DNA from: Corynebacterium crudilactis
Lineage (GTDB): Bacteria; Actinomycetota; Actinomycetes; Mycobacteriales; Mycobacteriaceae
DNA length: 64,000 nucleotides
Assembly (NCBI RefSeq): GCF_001643015.1
Contig: NZ_CP015622.1
Span: 2,555,358-2,619,357 of the forward strand
Direction of reading: 5' to 3'
How positions within the stretch are numbered: position 1 is the stretch's first letter; every line of letters starts with the position of its first letter. The notes beneath the pieces are model-generated. The model saw nothing but the letters and a program-made list of their open reading frames with translations, ran no database searches and was not told the origin of the DNA. Of this stretch, positions 1-8,617 are shown piece after piece. A program made the position numbers and the translations under genes.

Positions 1-7
1 AGGTTCT

Positions 8-97
8 GTGGGCACTGTGATTTGGTTTTTCAATCTCGAAACCGGTCACAGATGCCCACGAAGCTCGTTTTGGGCGACCGTGGGCACTCTCGTTTGC
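8..97. repeat. Mosaic palindromic repeat, copy 1
   Basis: This intergenic element is built from units resembling CCGTGGGCACTSTGGTTTGG in alternating orientation. A forward unit starts at 8, an inverted unit (CCGGTCACAGATGCCCAC) ends near 59, and a second forward unit has its GTGGGCACT at 80, exactly 72 bases after the first. The same geometry recurs at 16944-17079. The alternating layout resembles REP/BIME elements, and the element may extend left of the window. No coding role is apparent. Confidence 0.65.
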
Positions 98-287
98 TGC
101 GCCCTAAATTCTGACATTCAATTCCAAAAACATACCGCCCTAGAATCGCTCTCAAGGCACTTTAGAGACTACGTTTACACAAACACATGTTCCAAGAATT
201 CGAGGCTTTAAACGAGCGTTAAATGCCCGAAGCTTGTCATTTCTTCCTGCATGAAAAGTTCACGCAGATTTCCCTAGAGAACTAGCT
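98..287. other. Gene-free stretch
   Basis: This lies between the repeat and the 3' end of the FAD-dehydrogenase gene. I see no credible reading frame, no strong hairpin followed by a T run, and no RNA gene. A short frame across the repeat has no ribosome binding site and no recognisable composition, so I do not call it. Confidence 0.5.
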
Positions 288-1979
288 TTATTTCTTAGCC
301 AGTTCCTTGCCTGCGATATAGCCAAAGGTCAGTGCAGGACCTAAGTTGATGCCACCTGCAGGATAGAAACCACCCATGATGGATGCACGGTCATTGCCTG
401 CGGTATAAAGACCATCGATCACGGTATCATCATCGCGGAGCACGCGTGATTTACCGTCTGCTTTGATGCCATCAAAAGTTCCGAATGATCCCGGGACAAC
501 CTTCACTGCATAGAACGGTCCCTTTTCAATAGGAGCAAGAGATGGATTCGGGCCAATCTTGGGATCGCCACCGTAACGGTTAAATGATGAAGCACCGCGA
601 CCAAACTCTGGGTCTTCTCCCCTGCGGGCATTTTCGTTGAATTCTGTGATGGTGGCACACAAACCAGCTGGATCGATGCCACATTTTTGGGCCAACTCTT
701 CAATGGTTTTACCCTTCACCAAGTATCCAGAACGCAGATATGGGGTCAGTGGAACTGGCAGTGGCTTTGCCATGCCGAGTGGGTATTTACGCACATAGGT
801 AGAATCCGCTATCTGCCATGAAGTAACTGCTTCTCCTTCTGGAGCGTGCGCAATCATCGCATCAACATAGTCGTAGTAGCCATTAGCTTCATTGACAAAG
901 CGTTTTCCGGTGGACAAGACACCAATGGATCCAGGCTTTGCGCGGTCCATAATGTGTGGGAATGTGCCCACTTGGCCGTTGATATACGGCACCAAAGATA
1001 CGGGGCACCACGCAGCCGCAGATTTCAGATCATTCACAAAACCTGCACCCACTGCTCGTGCCATATCCAGGCCATCACCGGTAACTTCTGCAGGAGCTAG
1101 AGTCCAGTGCTCATTGCCGGTTGGGGTACGAGGGAAAAGCTCTTTGCGTAAAGCTGCATTGTTCGGAAAACCACCGGTCGCTAGAACAACACCGGCAGAG
1201 GCATGAAAAATTTCCGTGCCTTGTGGGGTTTGTACTTTCACGCCAGTCACACGGTCTTTGTCAGAGAGCAACTCAAAAGCAGTGTGATCGACAAGGAGTT
1301 CTACACCCAATTTATCCGCAGAAGTTGCCAAACGTGCAGTGAGTGCTGCGCCATTGACCATTTGCATATTACGCTTGTGCCTCACCAGATCCCACATATG
1401 GACCAGCACGCGCCGGGCTGCGTGAATCCAACCTCGGATATCAAACTGGGAGGCGGAGAGGAATTTGGTGAGATCTGGGCCAGCCATGATGCCCATGCCT
1501 AAAAAGGAGGTTGCGTACAGCTGATGGCGCAGTTTGGGTAGTACGGTCTTGGGTACTTTCCGGCCGTTGAATGGCTTTGGGCCAACGGAACGGTGTCCGG
1601 TTCCAGCATGAGGTAAATCGCCGTAGATATCGTTGATCTTGGCGCCCGGAGTCCACTGGAGATCAGTGTTTTTTTCAAAGAAATCCACCATCTCTGGGGC
1701 TGCATCCAAAAATGCACTGATATTTTCTTCTTGGTAGTAGTCCCCTACCACTGCACGCAGATACGTCTGGAATTCCTCTTTGGATTCCACAACGCCGTCT
1801 TTGCGAGCAAAGCTTGTTCCAGGTGTCCATGCCCAGCCACCAGACCATGTGGTGGCACCGCCGAGGACAGCTGCTTTTTCTAGGACAGCAACCTTTTTAC
1901 CGTGATAAGCAGCACTCACAGCAGCTGAGAGTCCGCCAGCGCCTGAGCCTACAACGATGACATCATAATTGCGTTTCAT
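288..1979 (-). CDS. FAD-dependent dehydrogenase (3-ketosteroid dehydrogenase / fumarate reductase flavoprotein family)
   Basis: The 563-residue soluble flavoprotein starts with the Rossmann FAD-binding motif DVIVVGSGAGGLSAA and an acidic residue in VAVLEK that would bind the adenosine ribose. It ends with the second FAD motif (GLYTAGNDRASIMGG, then PAGGINLGPALTFG) typical of FAD_binding_2 proteins such as KstD, fumarate reductase and urocanate reductase. I chose the ATG at 1979 because GAGGAAG lies eight bases upstream. A TTG 18 bases earlier is in frame but has a poorer site. The start is one base from the stop of the upstream gene, so it is the last gene of a tight operon with an isomerase, a Gfo/Idh/MocA dehydrogenase and an MHS transporter. 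It probably oxidises or reduces a ring or enoyl bond of the imported compound. The substrate cannot be read from the sequence. Confidence 0.85.
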   Translation of the reverse strand: MKRNYDVIVVGSGAGGLSAAVSAAYHGKKVAVLEKAAVLGGATTWSGGWAWTPGTSFARKDGVVESKEEFQTYLRAVVGDYYQEENISAFLDAAPEMVDFFEKNTDLQWTPGAKINDIYGDLPHAGTGHRSVGPKPFNGRKVPKTVLPKLRHQLYATSFLGMGIMAGPDLTKFLSASQFDIRGWIHAARRVLVHMWDLVRHKRNMQMVNGAALTARLATSADKLGVELLVDHTAFELLSDKDRVTGVKVQTPQGTEIFHASAGVVLATGGFPNNAALRKELFPRTPTGNEHWTLAPAEVTGDGLDMARAVGAGFVNDLKSAAAWCPVSLVPYINGQVGTFPHIMDRAKPGSIGVLSTGKRFVNEANGYYDYVDAMIAHAPEGEAVTSWQIADSTYVRKYPLGMAKPLPVPLTPYLRSGYLVKGKTIEELAQKCGIDPAGLCATITEFNENARRGEDPEFGRGASSFNRYGGDPKIGPNPSLAPIEKGPFYAVKVVPGSFGTFDGIKADGKSRVLRDDDTVIDGLYTAGNDRASIMGGFYPAGGINLGPALTFGYIAGKELAKK

Positions 1980-1980
1980 G

Positions 1981-2799
1981 TTAGTTTTCTTCCTCAACTA
2001 GTGTGCTGTTTTCCAATAGTTCATGCGTGGTGGCATACAGGTGGTTGATCCAGCCTTCTGCACCGCGCTTTGCTACTTCTTCGTCATTTGGCGTCTCCAC
2101 GCTCAAGGGCACAGCGGGGTCTAATGCTTCGATGAAGGAGCGCAGATCTTGATCGCCTTCGCCTGGTGCATAACGCAAGGAGCGAGACTCTATGATTAGT
2201 CCTTCTAGATCGGCAGGGCGCTGTGCTGGGCTATCACAGAGTTGAAGCACGCCTAAGACATCAGCACTTGCCGCAAGTTCTTCCGGGGTGCCGCCAAAGC
2301 GCGCCATGTGCAAAGTATCGGCCACCATCTTGGCACCGGTGTCGCGTGCGATTATGGCTGCTTGTGGGAGGGCATGCACGCTGCGATAAGAAATAGGCTC
2401 TAGTGCAGGTGTGACACCGAAGTCTTGAGCATCAGCAACGAGACGGCCAATGGTGTCAGTGAGGCGAGCGATATCATCATCACCGGCAGCAATAGTAAAA
2501 GTCTGAGCGCCCAGAACACCTGCTGCTTCTAATGCTGGAAGCCAATCCGCACGGGAGGTATCTGCGTTGATTTGTAAGAACTCTGTGTCCAGAACATACA
2601 GACCAGTTTCTTCCAACGCTGTCAGGGTTTTTGCGAGCAGCGGGGATCCTGGCGATAAGTCATAGACTGGCTCATTTTGTGTAACTGCGATGACCCGCAG
2701 ACCAACAAAGGAGAATCCGGCGTGAGCTGCCAAATAAACCAATTGATCGGGTGGTGTTGTAAGTGCTGACAAGGGCGCTAAACCAATTGGCCGTGGCAT
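1981..2799 (-). CDS. Sugar phosphate isomerase/epimerase-like TIM-barrel protein
   Basis: This 272-residue protein of the AP_endonuc_2 / xylose isomerase-like TIM-barrel superfamily resembles IolE, IolH and 3-dehydroshikimate dehydratase relatives. Visible features are the opening strand IGLAPLSALTTPPDQLVYLA, the second strand FVGLRV, ALEPIS, and the metal-site region MVADTLHMARFGG with LQLCDSP. AAGGAGA stands ten bases before the ATG. It lies between the Gfo/Idh/MocA dehydrogenase and the FAD dehydrogenase in one operon. A role as isomerase or dehydratase on a cyclic polyol or hydroaromatic substrate is inferred from that company. The family is too broad to name the reaction. Confidence 0.8.
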   Translation of the reverse strand: MPRPIGLAPLSALTTPPDQLVYLAAHAGFSFVGLRVIAVTQNEPVYDLSPGSPLLAKTLTALEETGLYVLDTEFLQINADTSRADWLPALEAAGVLGAQTFTIAAGDDDIARLTDTIGRLVADAQDFGVTPALEPISYRSVHALPQAAIIARDTGAKMVADTLHMARFGGTPEELAASADVLGVLQLCDSPAQRPADLEGLIIESRSLRYAPGEGDQDLRSFIEALDPAVPLSVETPNDEEVAKRGAEGWINHLYATTHELLENSTLVEEEN

Positions 2800-2817
2800 G
2801 ATGTGCGGTTCTCCTTA

Positions 2818-3882
2818 TTAAATCAATGTGATTGGTTTGTTCGTGGCTGCAGATTCATAGACACCGAGCAACACTTTCAGTGCGCGAGTGGCATCGCGGC
2901 CTGTGATTGCAGGTTCGCGTCCCTCATTGAGTGCGTCAATAAAATCAGCGATTTGTGCGGTGTGATAAGGAATCAGCGCACCGTTGATGCTCGATAGGTC
3001 TGCATTGGGGTGCAGATCTGCTGGGTGCGAAGGGGTGGTTTCCACGGTGTCTTTTTCACTGCGCACAATGAGTCGGCCGTTTGTGCCTTCTGGGAATTCT
3101 AGGATCGTCATGGTCGCGCCCTCGGTTCCCATGATTTGTACTTGAGCACCTAGTGAAGGCTCTGCAGCAGTGGTGGCAGAAATTGTGGCTAACGCACCGG
3201 AGGCGAAACGGACAGTACCCACAGCGCTGTCTTCTACCTCAATGTTCTCGCCATGTTTGAAGGAGTGGGTGTAGCCAAATACTTCAATGGGTTCACCGAG
3301 AAGCCAGCACATGAGGTCGATGTAGTGGATTGCTTGTGTCATGAGCACGCCGCCACCATCAGCTGCCCAGGTTCCGCGCCATGGGGTTGCGGTGTAATAC
3401 GAGTAATCGCGGTATAGCACGACGCTGCACTGCCCCATGATGGGACGGCCGAGGGAGCCGTCGACAAGCTCCTTTTTCATCTTTTGAGCTGCTGGCCAAA
3501 AGCGTCGCTGGAATAGCACGCCGAGGTTGACCCCTGCAGACTCGCAGGCATCGATCATGCGCTGGGCGGAATCGAGTTCGATGGCGATGGGCTTTTCACA
3601 CAAAATATGGACGCCCGCGGCTGCAGCAGCCAACACCACTGCCTCGTGAGTGGGGTGCGGAGTGCAAACAGCCACGATATCAACGCCCGATGCCAAGATC
3701 TCATCAACGGAATCAAAGCTGGATCCGATGCCATATTTTGCTGCTGTTTCCGCAGCCTTTGCTCCATCGACATCACACGTGGCAGTTACTTCAGCACCTG
3801 GAATAGCCTGCACTGCTTCAATGTGATTTCGGCTAATTGCACCACAACCAATGATGCCTACGCGCCATATTTTGTCAGTCAT
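2818..3882 (-). CDS. Gfo/Idh/MocA-family NAD(P)-dependent oxidoreductase
   Basis: The 354-residue dehydrogenase has an N-terminal Rossmann fold (WRVGIIGCGAISRNHIEAV), the family signature VDIVAVCTPHPTHEAVVLAA and the EKPIA motif holding the catalytic lysine. A C-terminal beta-sheet substrate domain begins around residue 130 and contains VLMTQAIHYIDLMCWLLGEP, with the conserved histidine. Family members oxidise sugars, inositols and similar polyols. The ATG at 3882 is one base from the stop of the transporter gene, so the two are cotranscribed. With the TIM-barrel isomerase next to it, the pair resembles inositol-type catabolic modules, but the substrate is not identifiable. Confidence 0.88.
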   Translation of the reverse strand: MTDKIWRVGIIGCGAISRNHIEAVQAIPGAEVTATCDVDGAKAAETAAKYGIGSSFDSVDEILASGVDIVAVCTPHPTHEAVVLAAAAAGVHILCEKPIAIELDSAQRMIDACESAGVNLGVLFQRRFWPAAQKMKKELVDGSLGRPIMGQCSVVLYRDYSYYTATPWRGTWAADGGGVLMTQAIHYIDLMCWLLGEPIEVFGYTHSFKHGENIEVEDSAVGTVRFASGALATISATTAAEPSLGAQVQIMGTEGATMTILEFPEGTNGRLIVRSEKDTVETTPSHPADLHPNADLSSINGALIPYHTAQIADFIDALNEGREPAITGRDATRALKVLLGVYESAATNKPITLI

Positions 3883-3883
3883 A

Positions 3884-5221
3884 TTACTTCTTGCCTAGAT
3901 CTTCAAGCTTGGTGAATGCGGTTTCTTTTGTCGTGCAGATAACCGCAGCGGATAAGATGATTGCTCCAATCACGAAACCAGCTACTGCAACCCAGCCGTT
4001 CCACGCAAACAATGCGGTGGCAATGGTAGGTGCAAAGCCCACAACGATCAGGCCAAGCTGGTTGCCCATCGCCATGCCGGTGTAACGCACTGATGCGGCA
4101 AACATCTCTGGGAAGAAGATGGTCCAGACGCCATTCCAGCAGGAGTAGAACAAACCTTGGTTAACCAGGCACAGAACAAAGATCAGCACCAGATCAGCTT
4201 CTGAGATTGCTTGGAAGTAGAAATAGGTTGTGATCGCACAGGTAATTGCACCGAAAAGCAGAACTGGTTTACGGCCAATGCGGTCAGACACCCAGGCTGC
4301 CAATGGGATAGTGGCAATTGACAGGCTGAGAGAAATAGTATTGACCATCACCATGAAAGAACGATCAATTCCGACTTCATTGGTGGCATAGGACAGCGCA
4401 TAGACGTTGAAAATGGTCTGCACGACTGCGAAGAAAGTAATGAAGAAGACGCGGGCAACATCGATGCCCTGGGTGCGCAGCACAGCCAAAGCTGGTGCAT
4501 CGTCATGATTTTCTTCTTGCTTTTCTGCTGGAGCTTCCTCCAAGTGAGTGCGCACGAAATACGCCACGGCCAGTACCAAGGCGGACAATAGGAAAGGCAC
4601 GCGCCAGCCCCATGTCATGAGGTGTTCTTCCGGCAGCATCAAGAATGGGATGAATACAAGACCTGCGAGCACATTGCCCACAGAGCAACCTGCCATCACT
4701 GACGAGGTGAAAAATCCGCGCTTGCCTTCTGGAGAATGTTCCATGGTGAGTGTGGAGGCACCGGCAGATTCCGCACCTGCGGAGAATCCTTGAGCGATAC
4801 GCGCAATCATCAGCAAGACGGTTGCCCAGATGCCGATTTGTCCATAGGTAGGAAGCAGACCAATCGAGATGGAGGCAATGCCCATGATCAAGAGTGTGAC
4901 CATGAGAGCGGTTTTGCGGCTGACCCTATCGCCGATGTGCCCCATCACAAGACCACCAATTGGGCGTGCAATATAAGCAACACCGAAGGAAGCCAGGGAA
5001 CCAATTGTGGCTACAACTGGATCGCCTTGAGGGAAGAATAGATGATTAAACAGCAGTGCAGAGGCCGTGCCGTAGATGACGAAGTCATAGTATTCCAGCG
5101 TCGATCCCAGTAGGGAGGCTAGTGCAGCCTTCTTGGGGGACCTGCTTATCTGCTCGCTGCCGCTTGCTTCTTTATCTGTACGAAGCTGCGGTGTCGCATC
5201 GGTTACCAAGGTGTCTTTCAT
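3884..5221 (-). CDS. MFS transporter, metabolite:H+ symporter (MHS) family
   Basis: This 445-residue integral membrane protein has about twelve hydrophobic segments. Diagnostic MHS signatures are LLGSTLEYYDFVIYGTASAL near the start, then ARPIGGLVMGHIGDRVSRK and GFSAGAESAGASTLTMEH. Relatives import shikimate, proline/betaine, citrate or 2-oxoglutarate with protons. The start at 5221 is favoured by an AGAGGGTGA element just upstream; an earlier in-frame codon at 5248 is less likely. It is the first gene of the four-gene operon and probably brings in the substrate degraded by the downstream enzymes. It lies about 130 bases from the end of the iclR-type gene and its operator candidate. Confidence 0.87.
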   Translation of the reverse strand: MKDTLVTDATPQLRTDKEASGSEQISRSPKKAALASLLGSTLEYYDFVIYGTASALLFNHLFFPQGDPVVATIGSLASFGVAYIARPIGGLVMGHIGDRVSRKTALMVTLLIMGIASISIGLLPTYGQIGIWATVLLMIARIAQGFSAGAESAGASTLTMEHSPEGKRGFFTSSVMAGCSVGNVLAGLVFIPFLMLPEEHLMTWGWRVPFLLSALVLAVAYFVRTHLEEAPAEKQEENHDDAPALAVLRTQGIDVARVFFITFFAVVQTIFNVYALSYATNEVGIDRSFMVMVNTISLSLSIATIPLAAWVSDRIGRKPVLLFGAITCAITTYFYFQAISEADLVLIFVLCLVNQGLFYSCWNGVWTIFFPEMFAASVRYTGMAMGNQLGLIVVGFAPTIATALFAWNGWVAVAGFVIGAIILSAAVICTTKETAFTKLEDLGKK

Positions 5222-5360
5222 GCTTTCACCCTCTCTCTTAGAACTCACATGAACTCAGTCACGTTTCAATATTCTTTAGATTAAGGGTCACATTCACACG
5301 GCCAAGTTTTTCCCATTCAATGAGAAACTGCGGGTGTGGAGGTAGCAGATTAAAAATTAA

Positions 5361-5379
5361 GAGTTCGAAATGCGAACTC
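5361..5379. promoter_or_regulatory. Palindromic operator candidate for the IclR regulator
   Basis: GAGTTCG-AAATG-CGAACTC is a perfect 7-bp inverted repeat. Its core GTTCGAAATGCGAAC resembles the GTTCGATAATCGCAC-type sites of IclR-family regulators such as PcaU/PobR (from memory). It overlaps the stop codon of the regulator gene and lies about 140 bases upstream of the transporter start, which suits control of the catabolic operon. Confidence 0.5.
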
Positions 5380-6148
5380 AATAAGTAGCATCATTTTGCA
5401 GCCTTGCACTGAGCTTTTGGCAAGCCTCAAGAACTATGTCAACAACAAAATTGACATCAATATCACTGGTTCGAGCAACTACCCCCACAGACGCCCGCAC
5501 CACTCCACGATGATCCACCACCGGAGCTGCGATTGCGGTATTCTCCGTCACTAATCCGCCCATAAAGGCAATATATCCAGTGGATCGAATCTCTGGAAGC
5601 AGCGCAGCAATGCTTGAACCATCAGTAATTTCTCCAGTGTAGGAATCTACAAAAGGCCTATTTGTTACCTCTTTAATGGTCTGCGGCGCAGCAAAAGCCA
5701 ACATGACCAAACCGGAAGAAGTGGTGTGCAAATCAAGACGGCCCGCATGTCTGCCCAAAATCTGAATGCGATTATCCGGGGAATCAAAACGCTCCACATA
5801 CAAAATGGTGCGATCAACAAAATCGGGCACGGCAAGACTTACGTATTCCCCCAGTTCATCATGCACATCACTCAAAATGGATTGCGCCTGCAACCGCAAT
5901 CGTTCCAAAGGGTTTGCCCGCACAAAGGTCTCCCACGCATGCGTACCAATGCCATATTTGCCATCAGCAAAGCGCTCCAGAAGTTTCACCGACACCAACT
6001 CAGCCACCAAACGGTGTGCTGTTGACGTGGGTAGTCCAGCGCGACGCGCAATGTTCGAGGCCCCCAGCCTGACATTTTCTGCATCAAAACACTGCAGCAC
6101 ACGCATAGTGCGCTGTAAAACCGTCTCCCCAGATGAAGAATTAGCCAT
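5378..6148 (-). CDS. IclR-family transcriptional regulator
   Basis: The 256-residue regulator has an N-terminal winged helix-turn-helix (VLQRTMRVLQCFDAENVRLG, then RRAGLPTSTAHRLVAELVSV) and a C-terminal IclR effector domain (YVERFDSPDNRIQILGRHAG, TSSGLVMLAF, GVVRASVGVVART). IclR regulators usually sense a small acid and control adjacent catabolic genes. It points the same way as the downstream transporter operon and is separated from it by about 155 bases carrying the palindrome at 5361-5379. I infer that it regulates that operon; whether as activator or repressor is not visible. Confidence 0.88.
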   Translation of the reverse strand: MANSSSGETVLQRTMRVLQCFDAENVRLGASNIARRAGLPTSTAHRLVAELVSVKLLERFADGKYGIGTHAWETFVRANPLERLRLQAQSILSDVHDELGEYVSLAVPDFVDRTILYVERFDSPDNRIQILGRHAGRLDLHTTSSGLVMLAFAAPQTIKEVTNRPFVDSYTGEITDGSSIAALLPEIRSTGYIAFMGGLVTENTAIAAPVVDHRGVVRASVGVVARTSDIDVNFVVDIVLEACQKLSARLQNDATY

Positions 6149-6165
6149 TTAGCTCGATAACGAAA

Positions 6166-6196
6166 AACGTCGAAAAGCATTATGCTTTTCGACGTT
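6166..6196. terminator. Long perfect hairpin between rlmB and the iclR-type gene
   Basis: AACGTCGAAAAGCAT (6166-6180) and ATGCTTTTCGACGTT (6182-6196) form a 15-bp perfect inverted repeat with almost no spacer. It lies between the rlmB stop and the next gene on the same strand and probably ends the cysS-rlmB transcript, although the T run is weak. Its arm contains the GTCGAAAAGCAT motif that recurs at other gene ends in the window. Confidence 0.6.
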
Positions 6197-6206
6197 TCCC
6201 TCCGGC

Positions 6207-7148
6207 TTAACCCTGAATGCGGCGCTGACGCGAGAACTCAGACAACACCACACCAGCTGCAACAGAAGCGTTGAGTGATTCCACCCAGCCTTCAGTTGGA
6301 ATGGACATGATGGTATCGCAGTTTTCACGAACCAAGCGAGAAATACCCTTGCCCTCAGAACCAACAACGATCACGACATTGTCGGTGCCATCGTAGGTAT
6401 CAAGGGTGTGGTCGCCGCCTGCATCCAAGCCCACAACCTGGTAACCGTTTTGCTGGAATTCCTTCACGACGCGAGTCATGTTGGTTTCCTTTGCCACAGG
6501 CACACGAGCTGCAGTACCTGCAGAAGTACGCCATGCAACAGCAGTCACAGATGCTGAACGACGCTCCGGAATGATCACGCCGTTGCCGCCGAACGCACCC
6601 ACAGAACGAATCACAGCGCCCAAGTTACGAGGATCTGTGATGTTATCCAAAATCACGAACATGCCAGGCTTCTTCGAAGCTGCAGCATCTGCAATCAGGT
6701 TATGTACATCAGCGTATTCATATGGTGGAATAGCCAAGCCAATGCCCTGGTGCATGCCGTTGCCGGTCATGCGATCCAGCTCCAGCTTGTTTACTTCCAA
6801 CACTGGAAGATTACGGCCAGCAGCAACGTGCACAGCCTCGCTCAGGCGCTCATCATTTGCAGCGCCTTCTGCAACATACAATGCAGTCGCAGGCACACGC
6901 GCATGCAGGCACTCTAGAACTGGGTTACGGCCCACAACCAACTCTGGCATTTCACGATCGTGGCGTCCACGATCACGACGTACACGCTCTAGCTTGCGCT
7001 TATGCGCGGCGTGATAAGTACGATCCTCAGCCTTTGGAGTTGGGCCCTTGCCCTGCAGACCACGGCGAACCTGTCCGCCACTGCCCTTCACAGCACCCTT
7101 TTTATTAGTCTTACGCAAACCGCCGCGGCGGCTGTCATTTCCTGCCAT
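6207..7148 (-). CDS. rlmB: 23S rRNA 2'-O-ribose methyltransferase, RlmB/TrmH (SpoU) family
   Basis: The 313-residue SPOUT methyltransferase opens with a basic, disordered tail (residues 1 to about 70, rich in K, R and G). Then comes the substrate-binding domain ([20 protein letters not shown]) and the SpoU catalytic domain with [35 protein letters not shown] and the closing [13 protein letters not shown], the three SpoU motifs. In this family the product methylates a guanosine in 23S rRNA; G2251 would be the RlmB target. It sits 44 bases downstream of cysS on the same strand, an arrangement conserved in mycobacteria, and is probably cotranscribed with it. Confidence 0.88.
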   Translation of the reverse strand: MAGNDSRRGGLRKTNKKGAVKGSGGQVRRGLQGKGPTPKAEDRTYHAAHKRKLERVRRDRGRHDREMPELVVGRNPVLECLHARVPATALYVAEGAANDERLSEAVHVAAGRNLPVLEVNKLELDRMTGNGMHQGIGLAIPPYEYADVHNLIADAAASKKPGMFVILDNITDPRNLGAVIRSVGAFGGNGVIIPERRSASVTAVAWRTSAGTAARVPVAKETNMTRVVKEFQQNGYQVVGLDAGGDHTLDTYDGTDNVVIVVGSEGKGISRLVRENCDTIMSIPTEGWVESLNASVAAGVVLSEFSRQRRIQG

Positions 7149-7192
7149 GTTTAAATTATCTCCTTAAAAGTTTTCATGTTCGAAAGCTGCAA

Positions 7193-8575
7193 CTATTGCA
7201 ACTTCCATGTCGCACCATCTGCTGTATCCACTACTTCAATACCCGCAGCAGCAAGACGATCTCGTACCTCATCGGCCACAGACCAGTCTTTCTCTGCACG
7301 AGCAGTTGCACGACGCATAAGCTCCGCAGAAATCAACACATCAAGTGCATTGTCTGCCTTGCCATCGGAATCAGCACCTGTTCCCCATTCAATAGGGTCA
7401 AAGCCCAACACACCAGTCATCGCGCGAACCGACGCAGCAAGCTTCTCAGCTCCCTGACGATCGCCCTTGTCCAATGCGGAGTTGCCTTCGCGAACCGCAT
7501 TGTGGATTTCAGCCAATGCCTTTGGCACTGCAATATCCTCATCCATTGCCGCTTCAAAAGCTTCGGTCCACTCACCGACCTCAACTTCCCCAATGCGTCC
7601 AAGAAAAGCTTCAATGCGGCGGTAGCCCACTGCAGCTTCATTCAGAGCATTTTCGGAATACTCAAGCACGGAACGATAATGAGCAGACCCAAGGTAATAG
7701 CGCAGCTCGACGGGGCGAACCTGCTTCAGCATTTCCGGCACAGATAAAACATTGCCCAAAGACTTGGACATTTTTTCTCCGGCCATTGTTACCCAGTGAT
7801 TGTGCATCCAGTAGTTGGCAAATTTATCGCCAGCCGCATGTGCCTGGGCAATTTCATTTTCGTGGTGTGGAAATTGCAGATCTAAACCACCACAGTGAAT
7901 ATCAAATTGCTCACCCAAATAGTAGGTTGCCATAGCAGAGCATTCCAAATGCCAGCCTGGACGACCCTCTCCCCATGGAGTTGGCCAAGAAGGCTCACCC
8001 GGCTTCGCAGCTTTCCACAGAGCGAAATCTTGTGATCCGCGCTTACCGAAGTTATCGGTTTCGCCTTGTTCCATATCTTCAACGCGATTACCAGACAATG
8101 ATCCATAATCGGATCCTTCTGCTTTTGACCACGAGGCAACATCAAAATAGACGGAGCCGTCCACGGCATAAGCAAAACCATTGTCGATCAGACGCTGCAT
8201 GTACTCAACCATTTGGGTGACATGGCCAGTCGCACGAGGTTCCACCGATGGAGGCAACACGCCCAGCGTGTTATAAGTCCAGGTAAATTCTCGTTCATAT
8301 GTGGATACCCACTCCCACCAAGGACGGCCATTTTCCGCTGCCTTGTTCAGGATTTTGTCATCAATATCAGTGACATTGCGAACAAACGCCACATCAAGTC
8401 CCTTGGCAATGAGCCAACGCCGCAAAATATCAAAAGCTACAGCAGAGCGAACATGTCCGATATGAGGCAATGCCTGTGGGGTGGCGCCACACAGGTACAC
8501 CGAGGCATGACCTGGTTTAACAGGCTGAAATTCTCGAAGCGTACGGGTACCGGTGTCAAAGATGCGTAGAGTCAC
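7193..8575 (-). CDS. cysS: Cysteine-tRNA ligase
   Basis: This 460-residue class I aminoacyl-tRNA synthetase charges tRNA-Cys in the cytosol. It shows [19 protein letters not shown] with the HIGH box at residues 38-41, zinc-site residues including GWHLECSAM and [13 protein letters not shown], and the KMSKS loop in [10 protein letters not shown]. Length fits the family. The start is a GTG at 8575. It resembles cysteinyl-tRNA synthetase rather than the mycothiol ligase MshC, judged by the GATxQxLPHIGH signature. It is followed by rlmB; unlike mycobacteria, ispF is not adjacent but lies 15 kb away beyond the sugar genes. Confidence 0.94.
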   Translation of the reverse strand: MTLRIFDTGTRTLREFQPVKPGHASVYLCGATPQALPHIGHVRSAVAFDILRRWLIAKGLDVAFVRNVTDIDDKILNKAAENGRPWWEWVSTYEREFTWTYNTLGVLPPSVEPRATGHVTQMVEYMQRLIDNGFAYAVDGSVYFDVASWSKAEGSDYGSLSGNRVEDMEQGETDNFGKRGSQDFALWKAAKPGEPSWPTPWGEGRPGWHLECSAMATYYLGEQFDIHCGGLDLQFPHHENEIAQAHAAGDKFANYWMHNHWVTMAGEKMSKSLGNVLSVPEMLKQVRPVELRYYLGSAHYRSVLEYSENALNEAAVGYRRIEAFLGRIGEVEVGEWTEAFEAAMDEDIAVPKALAEIHNAVREGNSALDKGDRQGAEKLAASVRAMTGVLGFDPIEWGTGADSDGKADNALDVLISAELMRRATARAEKDWSVADEVRDRLAAAGIEVVDTADGATWKLQ

Positions 8576-8617
8576 GTGTCCTAGTCTAACCTGTATGTGA
8601 ACACTTAAAGGTCGCCA

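Noticed and set aside
8..211. 67-residue open frame at the window start
   Set aside because: It consists of the mosaic repeat, has no ribosome binding site, and the equivalent frame in the second repeat copy differs completely after the repeat unit.
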